Positions 42,022 through 52,296 of a stretch of DNA of 64,000 bases are shown here, piece by piece; within the stretch, counting starts at the first letter, position 1; each line of letters opens with the position of its first letter. The stretch is from Leishmania donovani. Taxonomy: Eukaryota; Euglenozoa; Kinetoplastea; Trypanosomatida; Trypanosomatidae. Under the pieces are notes generated by a model. The model searched no databases and was not told the DNA's origin. It worked only from the letters and a program-made list of their open reading frames with translations. The stretch lies in assembly GCF_000227135.1 (NCBI RefSeq), contig NC_018259.1:417140-481139 (forward strand), read 5' to 3'. The position numbers and the translations under genes were made by a program.

Positions 42022-42750
42022 AGCTGGTCCTGGCGGAGAGGATTGAGCCGTGGTGCAGTAGACGTGGTTCAGCTGTGCAGGCTCTCTCCGAGAGCCCTGA
42101 CCTGCAGCTGGCGAAGTGCCTCCTGGAGCTCATCCGGCACGCGCCTCTGCCCAGCCCCTATTCCCCGCATGGCAGACGCCGATGCTTTTCGCCCTCGAGC
42201 AGCACCCTGGACGCGACTGGCTTGGGTGAAGGCGTGCGATGCGCCCACGTCTCCTTCTGACGCCCGAGGCGCTTCACGTGTGCGAAGAAGGGACGAGAAC
42301 CTCTTGCTAGACGCATGGCCCCGATTCGACGGCAGGGCAGCTGGTCCTGGCGGAGAGGATTGAGCCGTGGTGCAGTAGACGTGGTTCAGCTCTGCTTGTG
42401 TGTATGCATGGTTGCTGCTGGCCCGTGTGTGAGGGAATGACACGCTCTATAAGCAGCTCCCTCCCTTCCCCGTTTCTACCGCCAGAAACGCGATATGTGT
42501 ACATCAAACAAATGATGTGCTCGTAGTTGTTGGTATGCTCGGTGAGTGTGTGCTGATACAGAGGCTGAATGACAGTCAGAGTAGCCGTCTCAAGGCATAC
42601 TGTCCGTAGCCCCCATTTGTCTGCAATAACGGACTGCTCCTTTCTCTTCATCGAGCCCATTACTTGGCCATAAAGCGTGCGTCGCACGCCCCGCTGCCCA
42701 CCAGTCTGTCACAGACGCGATCGCGTATGTGCCGATCGCACCCGTGGACA
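42022..42750 (+). repeat. Tandem module, end of unit 1 and partial unit 2
   Basis: 42022-42074 equals 43200-43252. At 42074 the sequence jumps back inside the module: 42074-42750 equals 42935-43611 (677 bp, constant offset of 861). The junction shares only a few bases (CAGCT/GTGCAG) with either parent. It ends with a 94-bp piece of the 538-bp element (42657-42750, minus orientation), which breaks off at CCCGTGGACA. Confidence 0.85.
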
Positions 42751-43611
42751 ATTAGCAGTCCAGCATAGCAAGTGAGAAGAGGCACGACGCTGGCATTTGC
42801 GTGCCCATACAAGCGGATGTATGAACAAGTGTAGGCCCCATTACCCAAACTGAAGAGTGACCGCACCGTGTTATGGAATGCAGCAGCTTGAAGCAACTTG
42901 GATGGGAGGGGGGGGGCATGGCATCCCAGGATGGTGTGCAGGCTCTCTCCGAGAGCCCTGACCTGCAGCTGGCGAAGTGCCTCCTGGAGCTCATCCGGCA
43001 CGCGCCTCTGCCCAGCCCCTATTCCCCGCATGGCAGACGCCGATGCTTTTCGCCCTCGAGCAGCACCCTGGACGCGACTGGCTTGGGTGAAGGCGTGCGA
43101 TGCGCCCACGTCTCCTTCTGACGCCCGAGGCGCTTCACGTGTGCGAAGAAGGGACGAGAACCTCTTGCTAGACGCATGGCCCCGATTCGACGGCAGGGCA
43201 GCTGGTCCTGGCGGAGAGGATTGAGCCGTGGTGCAGTAGACGTGGTTCAGCTCTGCTTGTGTGTATGCATGGTTGCTGCTGGCCCGTGTGTGAGGGAATG
43301 ACACGCTCTATAAGCAGCTCCCTCCCTTCCCCGTTTCTACCGCCAGAAACGCGATATGTGTACATCAAACAAATGATGTGCTCGTAGTTGTTGGTATGCT
43401 CGGTGAGTGTGTGCTGATACAGAGGCTGAATGACAGTCAGAGTAGCCGTCTCAAGGCATACTGTCCGTAGCCCCCATTTGTCTGCAATAACGGACTGCTC
43501 CTTTCTCTTCATCGAGCCCATTACTTGGCCATAAAGCGTGCGTCGCACGCCCCGCTGCCCACCAGTCTGTCACAGACGCGATCGCGTATGTGCCGATCGC
43601 ACCCGTGGACA
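42751..43611 (+). repeat. Tandem module, unit 3 (complete)
   Basis: This is the only uninterrupted copy: ATTAGCAGTCCAGC, then a G9 run near 42910, the AGGCTCTCTCC part, and the CTTCATCGAGCCC end, joined to the minus-strand element at 43518. It contains both segments duplicated at 41544-41922 and 42074-42750. No coding function is clear on either strand. Confidence 0.85.
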
Positions 43612-43877
43612 CGCGTTACAGCAACGCACCGGCTCGGCGGCCTGAGCGCGGCCTCTGCGCCAACCTCGACTCATCATCCACCGCCGCTGCGCAGGCTGCC
43701 TCACACCCGCGGCTCCCACCATGCTGGCCGCCACCTGGCGCACCTCTCTCGGGGTCACACGCAGGCGTCCCGCACCAGTAGACCGTGTGAGGGCCGTGGG
43801 GCGGGATGCGCTCGAGGCACGTTGCCGCTTCGCCCACCATATAGGTGGCACGAGCGTGCTCGCACCGTCTCGGGCCG
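43518..43877 (-). mobile_element. 538-bp SIDER-like element, copy 3 (3' 360 bp, minus strand)
   Basis: This is the reverse complement of the end of the element, cut by an N gap at 43878. It carries the GGGCAGC/GGCCAAG variants of copy 1, not those of copies 2 and 4, and a different 3' flank (GCTCGATGAAGAG). It is therefore a distinct copy. Confidence 0.65.
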
Positions 43878-43976
43878 NNNNNNNNNNNNNNNNNNNNNNN
43901 NNNNNNNNNNNNNNNNNNNNNNNNNNNNNNNNNNNNNNNNNNNNNNNNNNNNNNNNNNNNNNNNNNNNNNNNNNNN
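43878..43976. other. Assembly gap, 99 N
   Basis: The gap joins the truncated copy 3 to a contig that starts exactly at the end of the inverted-repeat arm. The true distance and order are unknown. Confidence 0.98.
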
Positions 43977-44584
43977 CGCAGCCAGCCCAAAAACAATACT
44001 CGAAGTCTCCTCCTGCCGCTCTTTCAGAAGTCCATTACTTGACCATAAAGCGTGCGTCGCACGCCCCGCTACCCACCAGTCTGTCACAGACGCGATCGCG
44101 TATGTGCCGATCGCACCCGTGGACACGCGTTACAGCAACGCACCGGCTCGGCGGCCTGAGCGCGGCCTCTGCGCCAACCTCGACTCATCATCCACCGCCG
44201 CTGCGCAGGCTGCCTCACACCCGCGGCTCCCACCATGCTGGCCGCCACCTGGCGCACCTCTCTCGGGGTCACACGCAGGCGTCCCGCACCAGTAGACCGT
44301 GTGAGGGCCGTGGGGCGGGATGCGCTCGAGGCACGTTGCCGCTTCGCCCACCATATAGGTGGCACGAGCGTGCTCGCACCGTCTCGGGCCGCTCCGACGC
44401 AGCGCCGCCCAGGACCTGGCCGCCGACACCGGTTAGCCGTAAAGCGGCCCTGGCTTCGCCCTCTCCTAATCACAGGTGGCTCGGCAGGGGCAAGGGATAG
44501 CGGGGAGGGGGGAAGGGTGCCGCTTGGCTTTTCCAGAAAGAGCGGCGGTACTGAACTCTGAGATGCGACGGTGATTTGTTGCCC
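43977..44584 (-). repeat. Right arm of the 608-bp inverted repeat
   Basis: Reverse complement of 38157-38823 once the gap in the left arm is allowed for. The arm begins at the very first base after an N gap, which raises the possibility that a contig end was placed here. Confidence 0.85.
44032..44569 (-). mobile_element. 538-bp SIDER-like element, copy 4 (complete, minus strand)
   Basis: Complete reverse-complement copy, 538 bp, the same length as copy 1 and carrying the GGGTAGC/GGTCAAG variants of copy 2. It is antisense to the transcription direction of the surrounding genes. Confidence 0.65.
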
Positions 44585-44861
44585 GACTGAAAAACCGATA
44601 TGTTGAAGAACGAGAAGACAAAACCAGATAGCTATACGGAGAAAAACAGGCTTAGTGTCGACAGTTCAGCCCCTTCCTCGCCATCCTTCTGCACGTATCG
44701 TTCGCCAGCATGTCACATTCTTTTGCGTGCCCCCTTCTTCAGGTACCTGGGGCTACCGCTATGGACTTGTGTAAGCCTTCCCTTCGCGATGTGAGGTGAA
44801 AGCGTGTTTCTCTTTTTTCTCGTTCGGCTGCCGTCTCGCTTGTGGAGGAGCGTTTGCCCGC
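44548..44861 (+). repeat. 314-bp direct duplication across a gap, left copy
   Basis: Equal by eye to 44961-45274 at a constant offset of 413. It ends exactly at the gap, as expected for two overlapping contig ends that were not merged. Confidence 0.9.
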
Positions 44862-44960
44862 NNNNNNNNNNNNNNNNNNNNNNNNNNNNNNNNNNNNNNN
44901 NNNNNNNNNNNNNNNNNNNNNNNNNNNNNNNNNNNNNNNNNNNNNNNNNNNNNNNNNNNN
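44862..44960. other. Assembly gap, 99 N, probably artefactual
   Basis: The 314 bp before the gap are repeated immediately after it, so the gap is probably a failed overlap. Confidence 0.95.
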
Positions 44961-45274
44961 GTACTGAACTCTGAGATGCGACGGTGATTTGTTGCCCGAC
45001 TGAAAAACCGATATGTTGAAGAACGAGAAGACAAAACCAGATAGCTATACGGAGAAAAACAGGCTTAGTGTCGACAGTTCAGCCCCTTCCTCGCCATCCT
45101 TCTGCACGTATCGTTCGCCAGCATGTCACATTCTTTTGCGTGCCCCCTTCTTCAGGTACCTGGGGCTACCGCTATGGACTTGTGTAAGCCTTCCCTTCGC
45201 GATGTGAGGTGAAAGCGTGTTTCTCTTTTTTCTCGTTCGGCTGCCGTCTCGCTTGTGGAGGAGCGTTTGCCCGC
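44961..45274 (+). repeat. 314-bp direct duplication across a gap, right copy
   Basis: Begins at the first base after the gap and repeats 44548-44861 before continuing into unique sequence at 45275. Confidence 0.9.
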
Positions 45275-47520
45275 GGTGTGCGTATGTTTGGTGTGAGGCC
45301 TGTGTGCGTTAAAAGTAGCCGTCGATTGCTGCCCTCCCCGCCCCCGGACTTGAATACACAATGGGTAAAGGGAAAAAAAAACGAAGGAAAAGGCGCCACG
45401 AGGGCGCGAGGTTTTGTGGGCGTTTTGGGGGTATGTCGGTGGATGCATTGGCCATGGTGATGACCGTTGCCTTGTGCAGTGTAGACGTCGGTGTGTTTGT
45501 GCATACATGAGGTACGTACCGGCCGGTGTTTTGTGCCCCTGACACAGCCGCACACGTAGGGGACTCTATGTGAACGGAACGGTGTGCCGCGGGTGGTGAT
45601 TCCACCCCACCCCACCCCCACCTCTCGCCCTCCTCCTGCTCCCCTCTCCAGCCCCTTTCCTCGCTTCTAATGCACATGGTCATCATCGAATACGTATGCG
45701 GTGAGCGGGTCGCCGCGAGAAAGTGTGTGCTGGAACAACGGATTAGGCGAAGAGACGAGCCGAGCGCTCGGCGCCATAATCCCCCGACGCAAGCCCGTAG
45801 TAACGGAAAAGAAAACCATGCTTGCACGACAAGGGGAGCGGGCGCTGCAGCTCACGTACGCGCATCCACCAAGCCTTTGTCGACGGTTTCGTCATTGCCA
45901 CACTCGACATTGATGGACGGTGCGAGCTGAGAGGGTTGTGCACTGCCATCGTCCAGCATGCACGCTTCGGCCATCCTAGTCGAGTGTACGCTTTTCTCGT
46001 TCTCCCTCTACCCGCATGCTTCCACACAAGCAGACCACTACTTCATCTGTGACATGTCTTATTCTCTCCATCTTCCCCACCCCCTTTCTCTCTGCTTGCC
46101 TGCGTCGGTCGCACTGCCATTGCAAGAGTCTTCAAATCCCCCTCGCCGCTCTTCGTCTTTCCGCTGCCACCGCATTTCTCTTCCACACATTCGTCCGAAC
46201 CGTCTGCACGTTGAGCGTGCCCGTGCCCCTTGCGACTGCGGCTTCGTTGGTGCATAGTTGTCGCTTCCAGTGCCTCTCTTCTGTTGACACACACGCACGC
46301 ACGCACACACACGAGTCTGTCAACCGCGCAGAGTGCTTTGCGGCTTGCGAGAGATTTCTCTTGTGCTTCTGTCTGTCTGTTCCTGTACCCCTGCCTCCGT
46401 TCACGGCACCCCTTTCGCTTGCATTGTGCCTGTGCCACTCTCTCTAAGTGCCCTGGTCAGGCTCGCCGCGGGTGACGCTGTCCTCGACTGAGTCTCTGTT
46501 GCTCGCTATCTTTGCTGCGCTTCCCTCGCCTTCTTCGACCTCCACCTCTGACGCAGAACGCGGCTTGTCAGCTGAGGCGTTCGTTACGTGCGTGCGTGCG
46601 CGTGTTTGGATCTCGCTTCGGCGGGCCTCTCTCTCTTCCCGATTGTGCGCACATCACCGTTGCTGTGCGTATATGGGTCGTTAACCAACACAGTCCTCTA
46701 AGTCTTACCCACCTCTCTTTCCGCCGCACTGACACATTCTTACACAGACACGGAACACGAGGCCAGCCCTTTTCGTCGCCGCGTCCCTCTGGTAATATAA
46801 GAGGGTGAAGTGCATGCGCACGAAGGGCAGCCGCGAGCTGGAAAAGTGACACAAACGAACGACTAACAAGGAAAAAAAGCCCGGTTTGTCTCGCGCGGGT
46901 TTCTCTGCTCCCGCCTGTTCTCTGGCTTTCCGTGGCCCAGCGTTTCCGCTTAAGGAAGTAGGCCGTATCACATTTGCATGCGTGCCTACCCAACGCTTGG
47001 CCCATCTAACGAGCAGTTGTGGTTTTTTTGTCATGTTTTTGAGTATCCTTAAATTTGCGTTCTTTCTGCCGTAGCAAAGGTCACCCGCTTATTTTTTGTT
47101 TTTGTTGTTCGTGGCTGTTGCCTCCTTTTTGCATACATACGTGTCTCGTCGCGTTTTCTCCCGCGCCCTCTGGAACCTCTGTGTTAACGTCTTATCGTTC
47201 GGCGTATCGGTCGAGAGGAAAGCCCGTCAAGTTACTTTTTTCCTTGTCGTCTGTTCGCCCCCTCCCACGCCTTCCAACCGTTTCTCCCGTGCTCTCTCTC
47301 TCTCTCTTCATCTCATCGTCGTGGCGATTGGAAGGTTGTGCGACAGTTCTGTCTCGTATGTGCATGGCTACGCCTTCAGCGCACTGATCGCCATTTTATT
47401 TCCTTTTTTTATAGTTGTTTGTTTGCTGCGCATTACACCAGGCTACGCTCTTCTCAGTCTCCCTCGTTCTCACTCTGCATTTCAACTCTACAGCGTGTCT
47501 GACGACTCGGCAAATCAATC
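45275..47520 (+). other. Long spacer before the elongase gene; no gene seen
   Basis: This 2.2-kb stretch is unique, with a CA repeat near 46290-46311, CCCCACC repeats near 45602-45621 and T/C-rich sequence from 46900 on. No ORF on either strand has recognisable content. Confidence 0.55.
47461..47493 (+). promoter_or_regulatory. Candidate trans-splice acceptor for the elongase
   Basis: A pyrimidine-rich tract (CCCTCGTTCTCACTCTGC and on) ends in TCTACAG, AG at 47492-47493, 27 nt before the ATG. Confidence 0.5.
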
Positions 47521-48666
47521 ATGCTCACTGTGGAGCAGGCAGAGCAGATCGCGGCCGCGATCGAGGTACCTGACTGGGTCTTGACAAAGTCTGCGGCACT
47601 CGTGTATAGCTGCTTCGGCACCGCCGCCGATGCTTTTGAAAGCAGTATCAAGATCAACTTCCCGGCGCAGCATGCGTTCGTGGAGGCGTGGATGCGTGCG
47701 CGCTCCCACCCTTTTGCGGTGCGCCTGCCGTACCTGAATCCGTGGCACGGGATCGCCTCGATCCTGGCCTACCTGTCCTTGATTGTCACCTTGCGCCTGC
47801 TGTATCGCGTACTCGGTAAGTTCTCGTGTCGCACCCTCGGGTTGGTGCACAACCTCGGTCTCCATCTTCTCTCCTTGTACATGAGCCTTGGTCTCATGAT
47901 CAGCGCGCGCGCCGCGGGGTACTCGCTCTGGAACAACGCGGCCGGCACCTCCCCGGCCGAGTGGCGCATTGCGAAGCTGATCTGGCTCTTCTATGTCTCG
48001 AAGGTGGTGGAATGGTTGGACACGGTAATTATGCTGTTAAAGCAGAACTACCGCCAGGTTACCTTCCTGCACGTGTATCACCACACGACGGTTTTTGTGC
48101 TGTGGTGGTTGGCGTCGCTGGTCGCTCCTGGCGGCGAGTCGTACTACAGCGCCATGGTGAACTCTGGCGTCCACGTTTTCATGTACGGGTACTACTTTGT
48201 CACGCTGCTCTTCCCATCGGGCATCGTGCGCGACGTCTTGAGCAAGTTCAAGTTTGTCATTACGAAGGGCCAGATGTGGCAGTTCGTCTTCAACTGCCTA
48301 CAGTCCACGTACGACCTCGTGTGGGTGCCGCGGGAAGAGCTCAAGTACAGTGCGGTGCTGCTGCAGATCCTCTTCTGGTACATGATCTCCCTCCTGGCGC
48401 TCTTTGGCAACTTCTTGGTGAAGAACAAGAACTTCTCGCACCGCCGCCGCGTTGATGCCGCGACTGGTTCGGGCGCGAAGGAGGACACGGCGGGGAGGTC
48501 CTACGGCGACCGCACTCACGGAACCCGTGTGAAGGTTGGGATTACCAACATGCAACTGGAGACGCTAAAGAATGAGAAGGTCGCGGAGCTGAAGCGGCTG
48601 ATGCACAAGAATGGCAACGGCAACGGACAAAAAGCCTCGCTCGAGGCCACGGCAGGCAGCCGATGA
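47521..48666 (+). CDS. ELO-family fatty acid elongase, PUFA type
   Basis: The product has 381 residues, longer than the usual 270-320. The ELO core is clear: KVVEWLDTVIMLLK (161-174), QVTFLHVYHHTT (179-190) with the HxxHH box at 184-188, and NSGVHVFMYGYY (214-225). There are about seven hydrophobic segments between residues 75 and 415 nt-equivalents of the core (roughly residues 75-315). The enzyme condenses malonyl-CoA with acyl-CoA in the ER to lengthen fatty acids by two carbons. Gln five residues before the His box, with FLHVYHH, is typical of elongases acting on polyunsaturated substrates. The last 65 residues form a charged extension after the basic NKNFSHRRR segment; its role is unknown. 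A Leishmania PUFA elongase on chromosome 32 is known, and this is probably its orthologue (recollection). Confidence 0.93.
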   Translation: MLTVEQAEQIAAAIEVPDWVLTKSAALVYSCFGTAADAFESSIKINFPAQHAFVEAWMRARSHPFAVRLPYLNPWHGIASILAYLSLIVTLRLLYRVLGKFSCRTLGLVHNLGLHLLSLYMSLGLMISARAAGYSLWNNAAGTSPAEWRIAKLIWLFYVSKVVEWLDTVIMLLKQNYRQVTFLHVYHHTTVFVLWWLASLVAPGGESYYSAMVNSGVHVFMYGYYFVTLLFPSGIVRDVLSKFKFVITKGQMWQFVFNCLQSTYDLVWVPREELKYSAVLLQILFWYMISLLALFGNFLVKNKNFSHRRRVDAATGSGAKEDTAGRSYGDRTHGTRVKVGITNMQLETLKNEKVAELKRLMHKNGNGNGQKASLEATAGSR

Positions 48667-50453
48667 TGGACACCTCGAACCCCGCAGTCCTGGAAGACAG
48701 TGTTTCCTGCGAGAAAGGACACTGCAGTGGGTGGGATGATTTCGTCGGCACTAGATTTCCACTTTTGGCTGCTTCGCCACGGTGCTGCACCGTGCGCGCC
48801 AAATAGAGCGCATTATGATCTCCGTGTGTTGTGTGTGCTTTTGTGTGTCCCAGTGACAGCGAGTACCCTTTTTGTTGTTTTGTTGCAGCACTATATATCG
48901 GCGAGGGCGTGTGTGCGTCTCTCGCCCTTGGGCTACGCAGAGCGAATCAATGTGTCTGTGTGCGGGTAAGCTTTCCGTTTTCCTTTTCTTCACATTCACA
49001 CAGGCGGGAACTCGCACATAGTCGAGCGGTTAGTGGCAGTACGGATGCGCCTTGTGCCCCTGATGCACCGATGGAAATTGCTGCAGTGCTTTTTGTGTTT
49101 TGTGGTGCCTTTCTTGATTGATGAATCTTCGTGTATCTTCTGGTTTGTGTGTGTGTGTGTGTGTGCCTGTGCTTCGATTCATGTTGAGGTTCGTTGTTGT
49201 TGTTCTCTTTCTTCTTTGTATGGAGGGCGGGGGCGGGGAAGACGTGTCATGAGACGCCAGAGATGCCTGCCCTCTCCTGTGTCCTGTATACATGTGTTTC
49301 GTATTTTGCTCTTCCTTTCCACATGCATTGCGAGTGGTGCATTGATTTCGAGCGATGAGGAGGGAGTCGGGTGGGGTGAGAGGGGTGGGGAAGGGGCTAC
49401 GCGAGTTTCTCCCTTGTGTTTATGTCGCATCTCTCATTCCGTGGGTGTGTTTACACCTGGCTTCCTCATTGCACATCTGCTTGCCACCCATCGACCCAAT
49501 TTCTGGAGTATCTTCGCTTCCTTTTTTTCTTTGTCTCGGTGCTCTCTCTCTCTCTAACGGCACGATGCGCTCAAATGGTAGATGTTGGTGGAGGACAGGG
49601 TTGTGCACTGTGATGAATTTTGGCAGATGCCACGACCACCGTATGTCGTCGTCGGCCACGTGGGCTCGCGGCCCTTCTTCCTTCTTTCAGAGAGCGTGCC
49701 ATCTGTACACGAAGGTTGAGGAAACGAAGAGCTCTTCGTCCTCTGTTCTTGCCTTTCTGTGCTGTGCGCCAGTGAGGAAGAATTCACCGCCTTTGTGGTG
49801 TCGCGATGACGCCTTTTAGCAGGAATTCATGTGTGTTCGTCGCTCGTGTGTATGTGCACCGAGCACAGCCGCTAAACCTTGTCTGTTCCTTTCTCGTTCT
49901 GCGTCAACTTCTTGTGTTCTTTCCTCCCACGCTTTTCAGTTACTCTAGCCGATGCGCCGACCTGTGTGCTACTCTTCATGCGCACGTGTCTTGCCCACGG
50001 CCATGTATGCCGGCTTACTAAACGAATCACATTCCTCTGCTTTACATCGCTTTGCTCACTGACGCGCAGAGGAGGCTAGGGATGCAGGACGCCCCCTCCC
50101 GCCTCACCGCAGCGCATGCGCCACGTGAACGGCAACGGCAGGGGCGCCCAGACAATTGCTCGTGGGTGCATGTGACAGGGGGCTGCGCTTTCATGGTCTC
50201 TCGGCCCCCTTCTCTCCCCCCCAAGCACAGCGCCAGTGCGCCGTTCTTATGTGGCGGCCATCCAGGATGCACTTCTCTCCGTGCGCATGCGCAGATATGC
50301 AACCGTGCTCCTTCACAGCAACTCTCCCCACTTTCTCTCGCTCACCACTGTGGCCAACTTTCAATCTCTTCCTTCACCATCTCTGCCGAAGAGCAACCCC
50401 GTCTCGCCATTCTGTGAGCCGTTTGCAACATCGCGTGTTGCAGTAGGCCGCAG
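48667..50453 (+). other. Intercistronic spacer with no gene seen
   Basis: The spacer has a (TG)n tract near 49145-49165 and G- and T-rich stretches near 49360-49560. No ORF has recognisable content. Confidence 0.6.
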
Positions 50454-51539
50454 ATGAGCTCATCATCGGCTGTCATCGAGGGGCACGCCAAGGATCGCTG
50501 GAACTTCCGCATTGAGGATGCTGGAGTCCCTCCCACGATGGTGGCGACGTCGTCGTGGGTTTTTCTGTCCTTTATCGCAGCAGTGCTCTTTCTAGAGGTG
50601 CGTCCAGCAGCAATTCGCCGCGCGCGAGCATCGGCAGAGCACAATGCGTGCGTGATTGCGGATGATGTGAACAGATCTGCGCACACTCGCCGGCTGTGGC
50701 GTCTGCTGTTGGCCGTGTGGACATGCGCGCTTTACGACGTGGTGCACCGTACCTGCAGCTACTGTGTGCTATCGGCCCACATGCTCGCTCGGCGTCGCTT
50801 GCTGCCGCTGGGTAGAGACTTTTTGTGGGATGGGCTGTGGACGGAGTGGGTGAACTGGGTGCGCTTCTACGTTCTCTGTGCACCCTCCGCGACGACATCT
50901 GCGGCGGCACAACTCACATCATGCGCAGACTGGAAGCTTCCTGGGGCGGGCGCACTGGCCTATGACCAGTACCCAGAGTACGCGGCCTTGAACGTGAGTA
51001 GCCCGGCTACACCATCTGAGGTGAGGCTCTACCATAGGGTGTGTCTCGTGTCGCTTGCAATCACTTGGGTGGCGGTGGTGGCTTTGCACGGGCAGTACGC
51101 GCTTCTGCGTCGTCTCTTCTGCAGCGCCGCGTCGTCGGGCGCGACGAGGTCCAGCAAGGTTGTCGCTGATGAGCCAGCGCGCGCGCGGGAGGGGCAGGCA
51201 ATGTGCGCACACGACCTCACCACAGCACTTGACGCCGCGGAGGCCCCAGGTGATGATTCCTGGGTAGACAGCCCCGAGGCTATCGCCGAGGAGGCGCGAT
51301 GGCGACAGCAAGACGAGTACCTGAGCCTCCAGCGAGGGTCTGCGCATTCAGTGGGCATGTCTGCGGACGCTCCTGCTTTGCCTACCTCGCATCTTGTGTG
51401 GCAGTGCTGGCCATCTCTTGCGACCGCCGTCTACGCGACACTCTACGCCTTTGTTGGCGGACTGCCACTCCTCATGATCCTCCTCTTTCCTGCAGCCATT
51501 GTGATCATCTCTGTCATGGCAATGCTGATCACAGTGTAA
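50454..51539 (+). CDS. Hypothetical multi-pass membrane protein
   Basis: The product has 361 residues. Hydrophobic segments lie at about 31-49 (WVFLSFIAAVLFLEV), 81-100 (LWRLLLAVWTCALYDVV), 196-213 (CLVSLAITWVAVVALHG) and a long stretch at about 318-361 (ATAVYATLYAFVGGLPLLM, then IVIISVMAMLITV) that could hold two spans. The C terminus ends inside the last hydrophobic segment. The loop at about 222-300 is hydrophilic and acidic. No family is recognised; a transporter or an organelle membrane protein are both possible. The ATG directly follows CAG at 50451-50453, but the mature leader is probably set by an AG further upstream. Confidence 0.75.
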   Translation: MSSSSAVIEGHAKDRWNFRIEDAGVPPTMVATSSWVFLSFIAAVLFLEVRPAAIRRARASAEHNACVIADDVNRSAHTRRLWRLLLAVWTCALYDVVHRTCSYCVLSAHMLARRRLLPLGRDFLWDGLWTEWVNWVRFYVLCAPSATTSAAAQLTSCADWKLPGAGALAYDQYPEYAALNVSSPATPSEVRLYHRVCLVSLAITWVAVVALHGQYALLRRLFCSAASSGATRSSKVVADEPARAREGQAMCAHDLTTALDAAEAPGDDSWVDSPEAIAEEARWRQQDEYLSLQRGSAHSVGMSADAPALPTSHLVWQCWPSLATAVYATLYAFVGGLPLLMILLFPAAIVIISVMAMLITV

Positions 51540-52296
51540 CGGGGGGGTGAGTAGAGTGTCTGAGTCCGCCATGGACTTTTCTTCTCCGAACGGGCATCAC
51601 CGCTACCGGGAACCTGGGGCACCGCCCTCCTCCGCTCTTTTGCTGCCTCTGGTCCTTTTTTTTCCGCGCTTATCCGTTGCAGATGGCGCGATCCCGTCAC
51701 CATCTCCAACACCTCTCACCACACGGAATACGCGTGCTGCATCCTTTATCAGGGAGGAGGAGTAGGAGTGGTGAGGGGGGGGTGATCCCAACAACACGCG
51801 AGAGAGCCAGGGCGAAAAAAAAACGAACGGAACCACATCCACGCTCGCTCATTTGTCCACAAAAAAAAAGCGGTGCGGTGCCCTCCCTCGCTCTTTCTTT
51901 TCCCGCGATGCACATGCTGAGCGGCGGGCAAGCAACTCGTATTCACGCCCTCCAGTAATTCCGAAGCACGGCGAGCACCTACGGCTTCCTCTCCTTGGCG
52001 ATCATGGACACTGAAGCGGTGTTTGTGAAGGCATGTCTGCGTTATCCTCTTTTCCTCTGTCTCGTTCTCTCATTACGTGTACACTGCGATTTCGGATTGT
52101 CGTGTGGGCATTGCTCTCTTTATCTTCCCTACAACACCCCTGGATCCCGTGTGTGCGGCAGCAAGAACCCTCCTCTTCGGTAACGCCGCACATGCGCGAT
52201 CTCACGTAGACGGCTGCGTCGTTTGTTTTCGCCGAAGGTACCGCCTGCTCGCACGTTTTCTTCCATTTCGTTTGCTCAACCGTCAACTCTACCGCC
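51540..52296 (+). other. Intercistronic spacer with no gene seen
   Basis: The spacer contains T9 (near 51656), A9 and G8 runs and T/C-rich sequence before the ankyrin gene. No ORF has recognisable content. Confidence 0.6.

Noticed and set aside
41700..43611. The tandem module as a CRISPR-like array
   Set aside because: The units are hundreds of bases long, imperfectly nested and without short regular repeats and spacers, in a eukaryotic genome.
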